A stretch of 64,000 bases of DNA from positions 18,621,326 through 18,685,325 of the forward strand of contig CAKAKS010000038.1 of NCBI GenBank assembly GCA_916700875.1, given 5' to 3'. This DNA comes from Sebastes aleutianus. Taxonomy: Eukaryota; Chordata; Actinopteri; Perciformes; Sebastidae. Positions 45,996 through 57,379 of the stretch are shown piece by piece (position 1 is the first letter of the stretch; each line of letters opens with the position of its first letter). The notes beneath the pieces are model-generated. The model had not been told where the DNA came from. It saw only the letters and a list, made by a program, of their open reading frames with translations, and did no database searches. The position numbers and the translations under genes were made by a program.

Positions 45996-46380
45996 GCAGT
46001 AACCTTCATATTTTTGCAAAGAAGCACCATAAAATACTTCTTTTCTTCAGCAATAATTCGTGGAATATTATATAATATAAACATATAAATCATTTTTGAT
46101 GTGAGGCCAGAATGAAATGATAATGCGCATGCATTCGCAGATAGGCCTATAATTTGTTTTATTTAATAAATAAAGTACAAATTACATTTGTCAACCAAAA
46201 AGTCAGACGGTCAGCAGACCGTGAGGTATTCAATAAGTAGCCTACAGTGTTTTATTTTAATTTCCTCTCACTAACAAACATTATGTACTTTCAAAATGTT
46301 ACTCCCTGAAATTCATAGTTCAGCATCTAATGCAAGCATATCTACTATTATCCGCCATCGGGGAAAAAAATAGGTTATTG

Positions 46381-46405
46381 TAGGTAGTTGAGTGACATAG
46401 GTAGT
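46381..46405 (-). promoter_or_regulatory. Paired miR-196 8mer target sites in hoxa9a 3' UTR
   Basis: TAGGTAGTT at 46381-46389 and TAGGTAGT at 46398-46405 on the plus strand give two ACUACCUA sites on the hoxa9a transcript, with starts 17 nt apart and about 580-605 nt after the stop. No AATAAA is seen on the minus strand between the stop and these sites; candidates follow near 46250 and 46158. Confidence 0.6.
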
Positions 46406-46985
46406 CAATCGTGTCGTGTGATATATATATAGCTTCTATAACATATTTTGCTTTTGTGTTTTAGCATTTTCAAGAGGTTTCTGAGGTCAACCTACTTCAA
46501 AAATGCAATGAGTCTTGTTTCTACGGCTCCAATGTTAGATTCAAACTCATGGTCATCAGTCATAGTTCTAAACAGTAAGGGAGAAATAACAATAAAAATT
46601 AATACATTTTTACAAACTATACGCTCAGGTTACTCCGAGATAGACAACAAATAGACCTATACAAACACACAGCTAGAAACATCCATACACAAACAAACAA
46701 ACAAGCACAGGGACCAGGCCAACTAATACACTTTAACGAGGTATTAATTCAAAATAAGAAAAAGAACAAATACAAAAACGAGTGGGCACCATTAAAATTG
46801 TGCAATATAAAGGTAGTCGCATCAAACTGAAGCCCAAACATGCTGTTTTTTTTACAAGACAAATAAGCCTAATAGCTTCTGTTATATAGAACAATAAGAC
46901 AATGAGTTTTAAAAACAAGGTCCAGCAGAGTTAGGAGCTCCCACACAACACAAAGCTCACTAACAGCCTATATAACTGTAAATAT

Positions 46986-49512
46986 CTAGTCAATCTCTTT
47001 CGGTAGGCCTTCTTTATTAAACTTCTTCATCTTCATCCTGCGGTTCTGGAACCAGATCTTAACCTGTCTCTCGGTGAGGTTTAATTGCCTCGCCACCTCG
47101 TACCTACGGTCCCTGGTCAGGTAGGTGTTAAAGAGGAACTCTTTCTCCAGCTCCAGGATCTGGTGCTTGGTGTACGGACAGCGTTTTTTTCTCGTGGCAC
47201 TCGCGTGGAGCCAGTTGGACACTGGGTTATCTAGGAAAGAGTGTGGGAGGGGGGTGCATGGGACATTGGTGTGAGGGACTAGGTGTCGAGTGACCAAATG
47301 CAAAAAAAACTAAACATCACTCATAATTTGGGTTCAGACCAAAAAAAAAAAAAAATCTGATGAGAAGAAAAATGGCTACACATGTCTAACCGCATCCAAA
47401 TATAAAACTCTCAACTAACGTTCACTTTAAAAGCTAAGCAAAGGTTATCTCATATAGCAATGGGGAGCTGGGCCATTAACAGTCCCCCCCATAAGGAATA
47501 TTTTCCTTTGTTCAGCTTCAAACATTAAACACATTTTACAGACAAACGCACCAAAAGATATGCGGGTCATATATCTAATATTATAGGCAGCTAAAACAGG
47601 TATTTCCCTTTAAAAACATATAGCTAGACAAGATTGTTGTCTGTGCGTCTATGCTGATTTAAAAACATTAAAAGCATAATGCTTATATGGTGTTATTTTT
47701 CTACAATAACCAGTTTTCGTGATTTAGACAAAGATATGCCTATTTCAAGTTGGACACTGGGTTATCTGGAAAAAGTGGGAGTGGATGGGTGCATGGGACA
47801 TTGGTGTGAGGGACCCAAATGCAAAAACAAAACATCACTTAGAATTTGGGTTCAGACCAAAAAAAAAAAAAAAAAAAAAATCTGATGAGAAGAAAAATGG
47901 CTATACATACACATCACACATCTAACCGCATCCAGATAAAACTATTTCTCTCAACTCACGTTCTCACTTTAAAAGCTAAGCAAAGGTTATCTCCACATCA
48001 GATCTGCTCCCTCTACAGAGTCCTTCAAAGCAGCACAGCTCAAGACCCACCTCTTTTCTTTGGCTTTTGAATGTACTTGAATTGTGATTACTAATTGGCC
48101 TTTTTTATAATGCTCATTATAACATATCTTTTACTCATGGTTTTTTATCTTGGTCTCTGTCTGTGGATATGTGTGAGATTTTGTTTTGCTGTCTGCTCTG
48201 TTGACCTGTTTTTATTCTGCACTATGTCTGTAAAGCAGTTTTGGTCAGCTCATGTTGTTTTAAATGTGCTATAGAAATAAATTTGACTTGACTTATCTCA
48301 TATAAGCAATGGGAGCTGGGCCATTATCATGGGAAGAAAAATGGCTATACACTGGTCTAACCGCATACAAATATAAAACTATTTCTCTCCACTCACGTTC
48401 TCACTTTAAAAGCTAAGCAAAGGTTATCTCCGTATCAGATCTCCTCTTTTGTTTGGCTTTTGAATGTACTTAAATTGTGATTACTAATTGGCCTTTTATA
48501 ATGCTCTTTTACTCATGGATTTTGGTCTCTGTCTGTGGATATGTGTGAGATTCTGCTGACCTGTTTTTATTCTGCACTATGTCTGTGAAGCAGTTTGGTC
48601 AGCTCATGTTGTTTTAAAATGTGCTATAGAAATAAATTTGACTTGACTTATCTCATATAAGCAATGGGAGCTGGGCCATTATCATGAGAAGAAAAATGGC
48701 TATACATGTCTAACACGTTTCCAAATAAAAACTATTTCTCTCAACTCACGTTCTCACTTTAAAACCGAAGCAAAGGTGATCTCATATAAGCAATGGGAGC
48801 TGTGGCCATTAACAGTCCCCCCATAAGGAAATGGCACGTTCAGAATGGCATCTGTTCACACGCGCACCTCCATCACGCATCCTCACAGCTTTATGCGGTA
48901 TAAATAGTAGACTAATAAAACATTAAGGACTCCTTGCAGCCACTTACTTGGATCAAGAGCCGGTTTCTCTTCCACTTCCACGATCGTGTCCACCCCTGCT
49001 GCCTGTCCGGACAGTGCGTCCTTTTCCACCGGAGATGCCACCGTCGCCACCGTCCCGTTGGCGTAATCGGAGAGCAGCAGCGCGGTATGGGAACCGGAGA
49101 GCGCGCCCGGTGTCAGACCCTCCGGTTTGATTCCGTAGTGATGCGTCGTCGTCGGTAATCCGGCCATTGGAGGCAGGGAACCGGACATAGGCTCCAGCAG
49201 CCACGACTGATAGCGGCCATCTGTGTCCGCACCGACGGGCCCCTGAGGATGCCCATAGTGGTGATGATGATACACGGAGGAAACGGTGCCCGGGAATTGC
49301 GCAGGGACGTGGCTCCACGACGGACCGAACACCGGAGGTTTGGACGGGAAAGTGCAGGTCCCGAGCTCTCCGTGGTCACCGATGATGGAGGCCGGTTGTC
49401 TCGAGTGCTGCAGCCCAGGACCGGAGCTGTATCTCGGCACAGAGAGCTCCTCAGTCTCGGGCAGAATGAGGGAATCGACGTAGTAACTAGTCAGTGTTCC
49501 GGATGTCGACAT
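46986..49512 (-). CDS. hoxa9a: Hoxa9a homeodomain transcription factor, two exons
   Basis: Exons are 49512-48948 and 47230-46986, giving 269 aa. The start MSTSGTLTSYYVDSLIL is the Hoxa9 N-terminus; an in-frame ATG six codons upstream is not conserved. Exon 1 includes a His-rich stretch (VYHHHHYGH). Donor CCAA|GTAAGT and acceptor CTAG|ATAACCC rebuild Asn in DPNNPVSNWLHA, whose Trp is the PBX contact of Hox9. The homeodomain is at about 201-260 (TRKKRCPYTKHQILELEKEF), with NTYLT where NMYLT is usual, and the tail ends GLPKEID. It patterns posterior trunk and fin levels. The 1,717-bp intron is an array of local duplications, one of which has copied the 3' splice site. The promoter has CACGTGATCATAAA 211 bp upstream. 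Confidence 0.96.
47213..48835. repeat. Nested local duplications with LINE tails in hoxa9a intron
   Basis: Four copies of a block with GAAGAAAAATGGCTA, CACTTTAAAAGCTAAGCAAA and GCAATGGGAGCTG lie at about 47350-47480, 47885-47990, 48298-48432 and 48651-48835. The first unit also reaches into exon 2 (18 nt), and that boundary is copied at about 47743-47775. Two LINE 3' ends (plus strand, about 47993-48292 and 48433-48650) sit between copies; each ends AATAAATTTGACTTGACTT, and the first reads ESFKAAQLKTHLFSLAF in translation. Confidence 0.85.
47500..47745. repeat. Dispersed duplicate, copy in hoxa9a intron
   Basis: About 245 bp from TTTTCCTTTGTTCAGCTTC to GATATGCCTATTTCA, repeated in the same orientation at 50197-50440 upstream of hoxa9a, so the two copies flank exon 1. 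Confidence 0.85.
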
Positions 49513-49705
49513 GGCAAGAATAAAAATCACACGTTCACATGTACGCAGTCATACATGCAACAAAAAAAAAGTACACACACACACCACACACATGTATACA
49601 CACGCAGTAAACCTCACAAAATAACAATGTGGAGAAATCAAGTAGCAACTTGGCCCCACAGAGAAACTACAGTGGGCTAGTAATGGAGAGACAGGCTGCC
49701 ATGCC

Positions 49706-49728
49706 ATTGGGTAGCAGACACACACGTG
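49706..49728 (-). promoter_or_regulatory. hoxa9a proximal promoter elements
   Basis: CACGTGATCATAAA from 49723, and ATTGG (minus-strand CCAAT) at 49706. Order of the two boxes is inverted relative to hoxa3a and hoxa4a. Confidence 0.45.
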
Positions 49729-50196
49729 ATCATAAAGGCTGAACAATAAAGGATAAATCAATCCCTTTGGTCATTAAATACTCACCCGCTCTCCTATAAC
49801 AACCTCTAGTTTTTAAAGCTATAAGAATCATCAGGATGTGAGTTAGATCTGTTATCTGTGAGAACTGAAAATATGAATGAAAAACATATTTTTACAGTAT
49901 CTTATCCTGCTTGCTGCTGTTAAAATCCCTTTCTTGGTTATCCAAAAACGATACAGTATGTTTTTTGGAGGCCTTATTTTACGAGCTACTTTATAGGACA
50001 CGTAAGCACCCTACCATTGCTGTTCACCAAAACACATTGCTTCTTTAATACAGTGGTGGCCACTGTATTAAAGAAACTCAGCAGCACCAAGGATGAAACA
50101 ACATCTGGATCTCAAATTACAACTATACAAATTACATTTTCTTTTAAATTTTTGCTCCTTTTCGGCTCCATCAGCCATCCTCCAAGTGTCCGTATA

Positions 50197-50440
50197 TTTT
50201 CCTTTGTTCAGCTTCAAACATTAAACACATTTTTACAGACAAACTCACCAAAAGATATGCGGGTCATATCTAATATTATAGGCAGCTAAAACAGGTATTT
50301 TCCTTTAAACATATAGCTAGACAAGATTGTTGTCTGTGCGTCTATGCTGATTTAAAAGCATTAAAAGCATAATGCTTATATGGTCTTGTTTTTCTAGAAT
50401 AACCACATTTCGTGATTTAGACAAAGATATGCCTATTTCA
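50197..50440. repeat. Dispersed duplicate, copy upstream of hoxa9a
   Basis: Second copy of 47500-47745, same orientation. Confidence 0.85.
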
Positions 50441-51439
50441 CGTTCACCGTATACGTTTTAGTATATTTGACAGGAACAGTGAATATTGATAACATTACGG
50501 AAAATAGGCCATAAATTTGCCAGAAAGGCTAATTTTCATCTGTAGTTTCCGTTGCAGGCAATATTTAATAATATAGTATGTTGGGGCTATATCTCTAACA
50601 TCTAATAATCCACATTACAGCATATTCAAGAATATAATGCAGGACTATGGTTGAAAAAAAAGCAATGAACATGATTATTTCTTTAAAATTGAGAAGATTT
50701 TATTTTGAAATGTTTAATCAGATTAACAAAAAGAAAAAGGACAATTTTATTTCAAAGTTAGTTGCAGCTACAAACTATTACTGGTTTCGGCTATAATTAC
50801 GCTGTAAAACTACTGGCCTATATAGAACAAATAAAACAACATAATTTACTGGATACTTATGACTGCATGTTATAAAATATAAAATAGGTGTGTTACAAAC
50901 TAGTCACATATTATGAAATAAAAATATAGAAGACAATAAATTAAAATGAGAAAATAAAACTAGATAAATGTGTTATTGGCGCACTGAATTTGACTCACGA
51001 TAGCAGAATATTTATTAAATATTTTTCCAAATAACATTAACGGCGGATCCCGGTTTCTCCTCGCTGAACACACCGTTTAACGTGCTTATTATTTACACCG
51101 CCGTTATCACTTGTATGAGCCTAAATGCTGCCATCATCACCGCCATCAACAAATTAGCTCTAATGCCTGCTTGCAGCCAGAGCCTCGGTGTAGCGTTACA
51201 CTTAAATAGAGCTAAAAATACGCCTAATGTGGTGCTTGTGGTTTCCTCCTTTTAAAATGAAATGGTGCGAGCAGTGGCGAACACCAGGAGACAACAGCAC
51301 ATTTCAAATAGATGGAGTTGAGACTGTGACTATAAAATAAAGAGAGATAAATTAATTAATACAAGAGTAAGGAAATTGACCGATAGAAGCGTTATAATTA
51401 AAATAAATTAATATTTTGTTGAAATTCTAAACTTCAAAT

Positions 51440-51970
51440 GGCACAAAAAGCATTTAGCTGAAAATATATTGATGTATCAAAATATTAACAATATACTAGG
51501 AATGTATGGATATTACAAAAATGCATTAATAACTTAATCTCAATGTGGATTTGCACACAAAATGTGGTATAGCTCTGTGCGTAACGTCCACAATATCCTA
51601 TAAACACATGTATCACAATATTAACAATATACTAGGAATGTATGGATGTTACAGAAATTGCATTAATAGCGTAATATCAATGTGGATTTTCACACAAAAT
51701 GTGGTATAGCTCTGTGCGTAACGTCCACAATATCCTATGAACCCAACTCCAACATTAAAATAAATTGATATTCACTTTATTTGTTGAAATTCTAAACTGG
51801 CACAAAACGCATTTAGCTGAAAATATATTGACGTATCACAATATTAACAATATATACTAGGAATGTATGGATATTACAGAAATGCATTAATAACTTCATC
51901 TCAATGTGGATTTCCACACAAAATGTGGTATAGCTCTGTGCGTAAAGTCCACAATATCCTATAAACCCAA
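51440..51970. repeat. Tandem repeat, three copies, 130-200 bp
   Basis: Units share ACTAGGAATGTATGGAT, CAATGTGGATTT and AGCTCTGTGCGTAA, with copies at about 51475-51606, 51610-51742 and 51833-51965. Confidence 0.9.
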
Positions 51971-52954
51971 CTCCACATTGCAGATCCCGTCTATACAAAG
52001 CAGCAACCTTGAGTTCTTGCACATTAAGCTGCGTGTTTTATTTATTACCATCAAATAAACGAGAGAGAGAGCTTGGCCAACACCCCACACAAGGCCACAG
52101 GCAAAACTCAACACGCAGGAATACTCTCCACTATTACATTTAGGAAAAGGAGCACAGGAATTAAAAAAAAAAAAAAAGCACAAGCTGTCCATAATAATGT
52201 GCATTCTGGTTTTCAAGCTATATCACCTCGCTGGTAGTTGCACTTTATTTGACCAACAGACATCAAACAAGCCGTGGGGGTAAAAAGGGAGCGCCTATTT
52301 GTGCACTAAAAGTTAGAATAGACAAACACCTTCAGAGGAAGGGAAAAGACGCCACTATGCCAATGGCTCTCTCAGGCTGTAAACCTAAATCAGGGTGTTT
52401 TTTTCACCCAGTTTACCGCAGGGGCTATTCACTTCTTTTGCCTTCTGCAGATAACAGCCTGTCTGGCGGATCTAAATATCGCCATAAAGCCCTTCCCCTC
52501 CTTTTGTCTGAGCCACTATATTGCGCAGCGGAAGCATCCGGTGTCTCGTTGCCCACGGAGGTCGCTGTTGCCCCATTCACCTTCCACTTCATCTCCACTG
52601 CAGTGGTCGTAACCGAGGCCTTGTCTGGCGTGTCTGCGTCACTACTACTCACGGAAAACACTCACGGCTTTACCCTTAATCCCCCAAGTCCACGACGCAT
52701 ACTGCAGCTCAGCTTTGATCACGTTGAAATTCAGCACACATGCATGTGTAAGGCTCATTTTAACGACAAGCAGAGAAGTCTAAAGAAACATTACAGGAGA
52801 CAGGTTGAGAATATAGCCTCGAACACAACAGCCCAGTCAAACCACTCCCATGGTTTATCAAGCAGGGAGGTTTTTAGAACATGCTTCCAAAAAAGACCAA
52901 TTTGCATCATCCTTTATCTCCCTGATTTGCTTTTCCTTTTTCTGTTTTCGATGT

Positions 52955-53045
52955 GTGGAACTGGGGCAATTAAGACAGTTTCATGTTGCAGCGTTAGAAA
53001 ATGGACCCCAACAACATGAAACTACCTAAACCACTCGACCAGTCG
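52955..53045 (-). ncRNA. mir-196a: mir-196 microRNA precursor
   Basis: The minus strand of 53007-53028 is identical to the 22-nt miR-196a mature sequence as I know it (begins TAGGTAGTTTCATG). A 3' arm at 52971-52991 (CTGCAACATGAAACTGTC plus TTA) pairs with it: GTTTCATGTTG is perfectly complementary to CAACATGAAAC, and the stem extends outward with A-U, U-G, G-U, G-C and A-U pairs, leaving a loop of about 16-20 nt. The position between Hox9 and Hox10, same strand, is the conserved miR-196 locus. It represses more anterior Hox mRNAs. Mammalian HOXA carries the miR-196b variant, whereas this copy has the 196a base at position 12. Precursor ends are approximate. Confidence 0.93.
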
Positions 53046-53200
53046 ATCAGGGGGCCTCAAAGTGAAACACAATCAGCCAATTTCGTCGGTCCAGTCATCA
53101 AGTGTCCAAAAAAAAACGTCTGTGTTGAGAAAGTACAACTGTTTTCGGTGCAATAAGAAGGAGCAAAATGGGGCAAATTCACAATGATAAATGGACTTAC

Positions 53201-53400
53201 CCGATCCTTGAAACGTTAATCCCCAGAGCAGTATTCCCAAACTAAAGCAGGAGGTAATGTTTTATCCACAGTGTATCTGTACAGTTGAGATTTGTAGCTG
53301 AGAGCCAGGCCTCCTCTCCGTCTGAAAGGCTCTCCCACGACTGAAGCAGCTCTTAGAGGAGAGGGAGAAACCTCATATAGCAGCCAGTCATAAAACTCTA
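53201..53400 (-). promoter_or_regulatory. Candidate pri-miR-196 / long hoxa9a promoter and first exon
   Basis: On the minus strand a GTTTTATGAC HOX/CDX-type motif and a TATATGAG box (about 53373-53380) precede a GC-richer stretch that ends in donor GATCGG|GTAAGT at 53201. The mir-196 hairpin starts about 160 bp further on, inside the implied intron. A spliced long hoxa9a transcript hosting miR-196 is the likely arrangement, as reported for mammalian Hoxa9/mir-196b. Confidence 0.4.
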
Positions 53401-54386
53401 CAATAGCCGGCTGGGCATGCAGCTAGACGGCTTACAGCCTAATATCTTAATTATTTCCGACGGCCATTACATTAGCCTCGAGAAACATTCCGGTTCACAA
53501 AAACTAGTGAGTCTCCAGCCCACATTATTTTGGATTTTGGATTTCAAACAAAGCCTTTTTTCCTGTTTATGTATTCTTTGACTGAATAAATATAAAACCC
53601 ACAGTACAAACATACAAGCAGCTACTCCTCAAATGCGAGCTGATAATTTATTAAGCATTACACAAAAAAACACAATGTCATATGTACACAAAAATATACA
53701 ATAAAAACATTCCTATTTCACTTTTGCGCACCGTTTTTCGTGTAAAACGTCCTGATTAAAGATTCAACTCATACATTTAGCTCGTACATATAGAATAGGC
53801 CTATATCATGGTAGACTACATCTAATGGTCAAAGGTGAATTATTATTATTCCCTTGGTGGTGATACATGGGCATTATATTCCAGTGGTTTTAAAATTGAT
53901 ATTTAAAAAAAAAAGAAAGTAAAATAGGGGAACTTTATATCATGCAATTCCAATTAAAATAAATTCATATTTGTTTGGCTAAATTTAGAGAAAGGTTATT
54001 GAAAGGGGAGTGGGCATTTTAAGCCACCTTCCATGGCACTATGTGTTTTACTATAATAAAAAAAAAGAAATGCGTTGCTTTAAACTCCACTGACGACACT
54101 ATCCAACCATACGACAGAAGTGACAGAAACAGGTCGACAACACAAAAACACAAACAATCAAATAGAAACTCATAACATTCATTTTTTTCTCCCCCTTTTC
54201 TCAATATAGCTCAGAGGACGATGCATCGACTTTTAAGCGTGTCTGGAAATAAAACCCCACAGTGAAATGAGTCATTATGTGGACAGAGTGGTGAGGAAGG
54301 GTGGAGGGTTTGGGTGGTGGGAGGGGATGGAGGGGGGGTATTGATTTCACCAATTATCTTCTATTTCATTGTGATCACCTTGTTCA
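53401..54386. other. hoxa10a 3' flank
   Basis: AT-rich, with the hoxa10a 3' UTR toward its right end; no coding sequence seen. Confidence 0.5.
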
Positions 54387-54706
54387 TCATGAAAATCCGT
54401 AGTTGGAGGTGAGCTCCCGGATCCTGTTCTCCCGCGTCATTTTCTTCAGTTTCATCCTGCGGTTCTGGAACCAGATCTTAACCTGCCTGTCCGTCAGGTG
54501 GACGCCTTTACTGATCTCTAGGCGGCGCTCTCGGGTCAGGTACATGTTGAAGAGGAACTCCTTCTCCAGCTCCAGTGTCTGATGCTTGGTGTACGGACAG
54601 CGTTTCTTCCGGCCGCTTTTCGCTGTCAGCCAGTTGGCCGTGCTTTCACTTTTTGTGTCTCCTATAAAGAAAATGCAAAGGTTTTACGCACTGCATCATG
54701 GGGAAC

Positions 54707-54760
<54 letters not shown>

Positions 54761-56375
54761 ACAGAAACAGAGAGAGAGAGAGGGTCTCTAGGAGTGTGGT
54801 TGTGTTTGTGGTTGTGTTATACACATATTATAGTAGCCTGTGTGTGTGTGTGTGTGTCTTATGCGTAAACTATGGGTGCTTTGTTTGACTCATCATCATT
54901 ATAAGTAATGGTATATAGTAATAGTTTGAAAATATTACATGACATTTTACACCAATAGTGCAGTGAAAAAACATTGTATTAGTGTCATATAAATAGTGAA
55001 AGAATACAAAGACATTATGGCACAGAAAAATATTAAAAAAAGGCCTACACAAATACATGTAGTCCTATTTACGCGTACATTTTACGCAGCGCTCAAAACA
55101 AACACTGGCTAAGGCTTATAGGTAGTTCAAATGTATTAAATGGTATGCATGTATTTGAAATTAATTTCTTAATTATCCATTTGTTTAATTAAACCAAATC
55201 TAGCTTTTCCCCTTACATCATTGACTCCTTTTTTCAATTTTACGCATAATCTTTCGGTGTGTATTCATGCACATATGCATTAAATAATGTACAAATACTG
55301 TAAAAACTTGGAGACTAAAGACTTACAAATGCAAAGTTTCCACACCCGTGTCTCGACTTGTCACTGCAAGTCTAACCAGTCAAATAGAAACTTCACAGGT
55401 GCCATAAAAAAGCCTCAGTCTACCTGAGCTGCATGAAAACAGAAAAACAACAGTGCATGACCACACCTATGAATGATGAACTATATGCTTACCTTTAGTG
55501 GTCTTTGCTGGACTCTCTTTTTCATGCTCTTCTGTCTCGTCAGCTGAGGACGCTTCTGCTGCATCCGAGGACTCGCGTGCCTCCTCGTTCCCCGGTGCAG
55601 CGCGAGGAATCTGTCCCGAGGACACCGTGGGCTCCTCGGTGTTCCTCCTTTCTTCCTGCTCTGCATGAGCCGTGGCTGGAGCAGTTGCAGTCGGTGGCGT
55701 ACAGTGGAAGCGAGCAGCAGTAGGAGCAATGGGGTGTAGGCCAAAATGAGCATGGGAAGGGTTCGGCTGGGGGCCGCTGCTGTTGTAAAGTTTATGAGAA
55801 TGTGCGTGCGTCTGAGACAAGCGGAAGTAGCCCGGCACAGGCACTGAGCCTTCGGTAACTGTGCAAGAAGTGGAGCTGAGGCCGGCTGCTGTTAACCTCG
55901 AATATGTCAGATCTTCCGCGGTGGACGCTTTAGGGCACTTCGGCTGCTCATACAGGCAATAGGTGCTCTCTTCCTTAATATTCTGCGGAAAGGAGGAGCA
56001 GGGCGCGACCTGGGGACCCACCAGACCTGGGTGCTCTTGGTCCATCCGACATGACCTCTGCGCGTCCATCCACATCTCCATGCTGGACATGTACGCGCCA
56101 GAGGAAGAAGAGGAAACCATATTTTGGGTCCCCACCACCTCGTTGCGCTTACCCATACCTGGGAAGTATCCATAGTTGTGTAGTCCGTAAGGCACTTCTG
56201 TAGGCACGCACACCGCCGCGCTTGCGCTCCCTGCGTAGTGACCTCCGGAGCTCTCGGTGCGGCCACTGATCAGAGAGTCCACTAGAAACGCGTTTCCTGA
56301 CGGGCTGTCCGAACATGACATTATTGTTGTGGTGTATTTTGGCGAGGGGAGAAGATAGCCCTTTCTGGCTGACAT
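54387..56375 (-). CDS. hoxa10a: Hoxa10a homeodomain transcription factor, two exons
   Basis: Exons are 56375-55493 and 54661-54387, giving 385 aa. The start MSARKGYLLPSPKY followed by MSCSDSPSGNAFLVDSLIS is the conserved Hoxa10 N-terminus; initiation at the second Met is also possible. Exon 1 ends in an acidic Ser/Glu stretch (EASSADETEEHEKESPAK). Donor AAAG|GTAAGC and acceptor CTTTATAG|GAGAC rebuild Gly. Exon 2 has no ATG near its start, so simple ORF finding misses it. It encodes STANWLTAKSGRKKRCPY (Trp is the PBX contact) and the homeodomain at about 311-370 with EISKGVHLTDRQVKIWF. The tail is TRENRIRELTSNYGFS, the Hox10 C-terminus. Zebrafish lacks this gene in HoxAa. The 831-bp intron holds a long TG repeat just upstream of the acceptor. 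Confidence 0.96.
54712..54756. repeat. (TG)n microsatellite in hoxa10a intron
   Basis: About 20 TG units 50 bp upstream of exon 2; on the transcript it is a CA repeat close to the branch-point region. Confidence 0.9.
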
Positions 56376-56925
56376 TTCTTGTGCAAAACATGCTGGATAT
56401 GATTAGAGGCACCCCCCCTGCCCCCCCTCCTTTCTCCACCGTGCAGGACTAGTAAAAACCAATGGAAATGCTGGAAGATGGGTAGTCCCCTCCCACTCTG
56501 CTGCTACGTAGCACAGCCAGGAGCGATATCCATCATGGTAGCTGAGTGCAGAGAAAGAAAGAAGGCAGCAGAGCAATCAGTGTGTTCCCTCACCTCGGCT
56601 TATTGCACCACCATTATAGAAGTATAGAAGGGGCGAGGTCCAACATGATGCAAAGTTTAAAAAATACATATTTATAATAAATAATAAAGCATTTAATTAA
56701 TTCATTCTTTAAACAAGCTTTAACTTGTCTGAAGCACTGATTGCTCCTTTTCCTGTATGCAAATAAAATGTAACCACAAAGCTCTGCATTAGGTGCAGCA
56801 CAGTAATCACAGTATCAGATTTATAAAAATCTCAAACCTCAAGTCAAACTGGTGGAAGGTAAAATAAAACTACAAAAAAAATCCAACTTTTTTCGTTGCA
56901 AATGCACAAAAAATACTGGTTTAGA

Positions 56926-57060
56926 TCAGAATCAGAATCAGAATCGTGTTTATTGCCAGGTGTAAGAGGTATACACTAGGAATTTGCTTTGGTTTTGTTG
57001 GTGCAAGTTAAACAGTATAATAACAAAAGAATAGATAAAAACGTTAGAATAAAATAAGAA
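56926..57060 (-). mobile_element. LINE 3' end, minus orientation
   Basis: (CAGAAT)n followed by TTTATTGCCAGGTGTAAG and GGAATTTGCTTTGGTTTTG is the reverse complement of a very common fish LINE 3' end with a GATTCT-type tail. Confidence 0.65.
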
Positions 57061-57379
57061 TAAAAAAAATTAATTTCTACCAATATACAATATACAAAAT
57101 ACAAAATAAGCTATAAACAAAAAAGAAACATGATATAAACTAGATTGAGTAGATATGGCCTTATCAAGTTAAAATAATATATATATAGGGCTGCAGAAGC
57201 CGTCAACAACGACACACAATAACAAAGCAATGGGGACTTAGAGGTAATAAAGTGTGTTTAGAATTCGCCTTTAGCGAAATGACTTGGCAAAAAGCCGTTT
57301 TGGTGCATCCTCTAGCCTCCAGACAGTCTGAGCTCTTCTGCACTAAAAGCAAAGACTACTGTTGCCTGAAGATAGAGAC

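Larger units (their letters stand above)
42442..46157. other. hoxa7a/hoxa9a intergenic region
   Basis: No gene recognised. AT-rich to about 43350. Then a CTCF-like site at 43569, a GC-richer block at 43850-44220 with GCCATAAA and TTTATTGC HOX-type motifs, a MITE-like element, and a TG/GTGA repeat block at 45590-45995. Confidence 0.5.
49729..52948. other. hoxa9a/hoxa10a intergenic region, left part
   Basis: No gene recognised. It contains the dispersed duplicate (50197-50440) and a three-copy tandem repeat (51475-51970). 51000-51300 and 52250-52720 are GC-richer and CNE-like. A 256-aa plus-strand open frame from 52249 runs through the mir-196 hairpin and is not credible as a gene. Confidence 0.5.

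Noticed and set aside
49249..49680. Plus-strand frames over hoxa9a and other Hox first exons
   Set aside because: Antisense shadows of GC-rich coding exons with no start context or homology.
52249..53019. 256-aa plus-strand open frame
   Set aside because: It runs through the mir-196 hairpin on the opposite strand, has no recognisable domain, and looks like a chance frame in GC-richer conserved noncoding DNA.
55119..55127. TAGGTAGTT match to miR-196 seed
   Set aside because: It lies in the hoxa10a intron.
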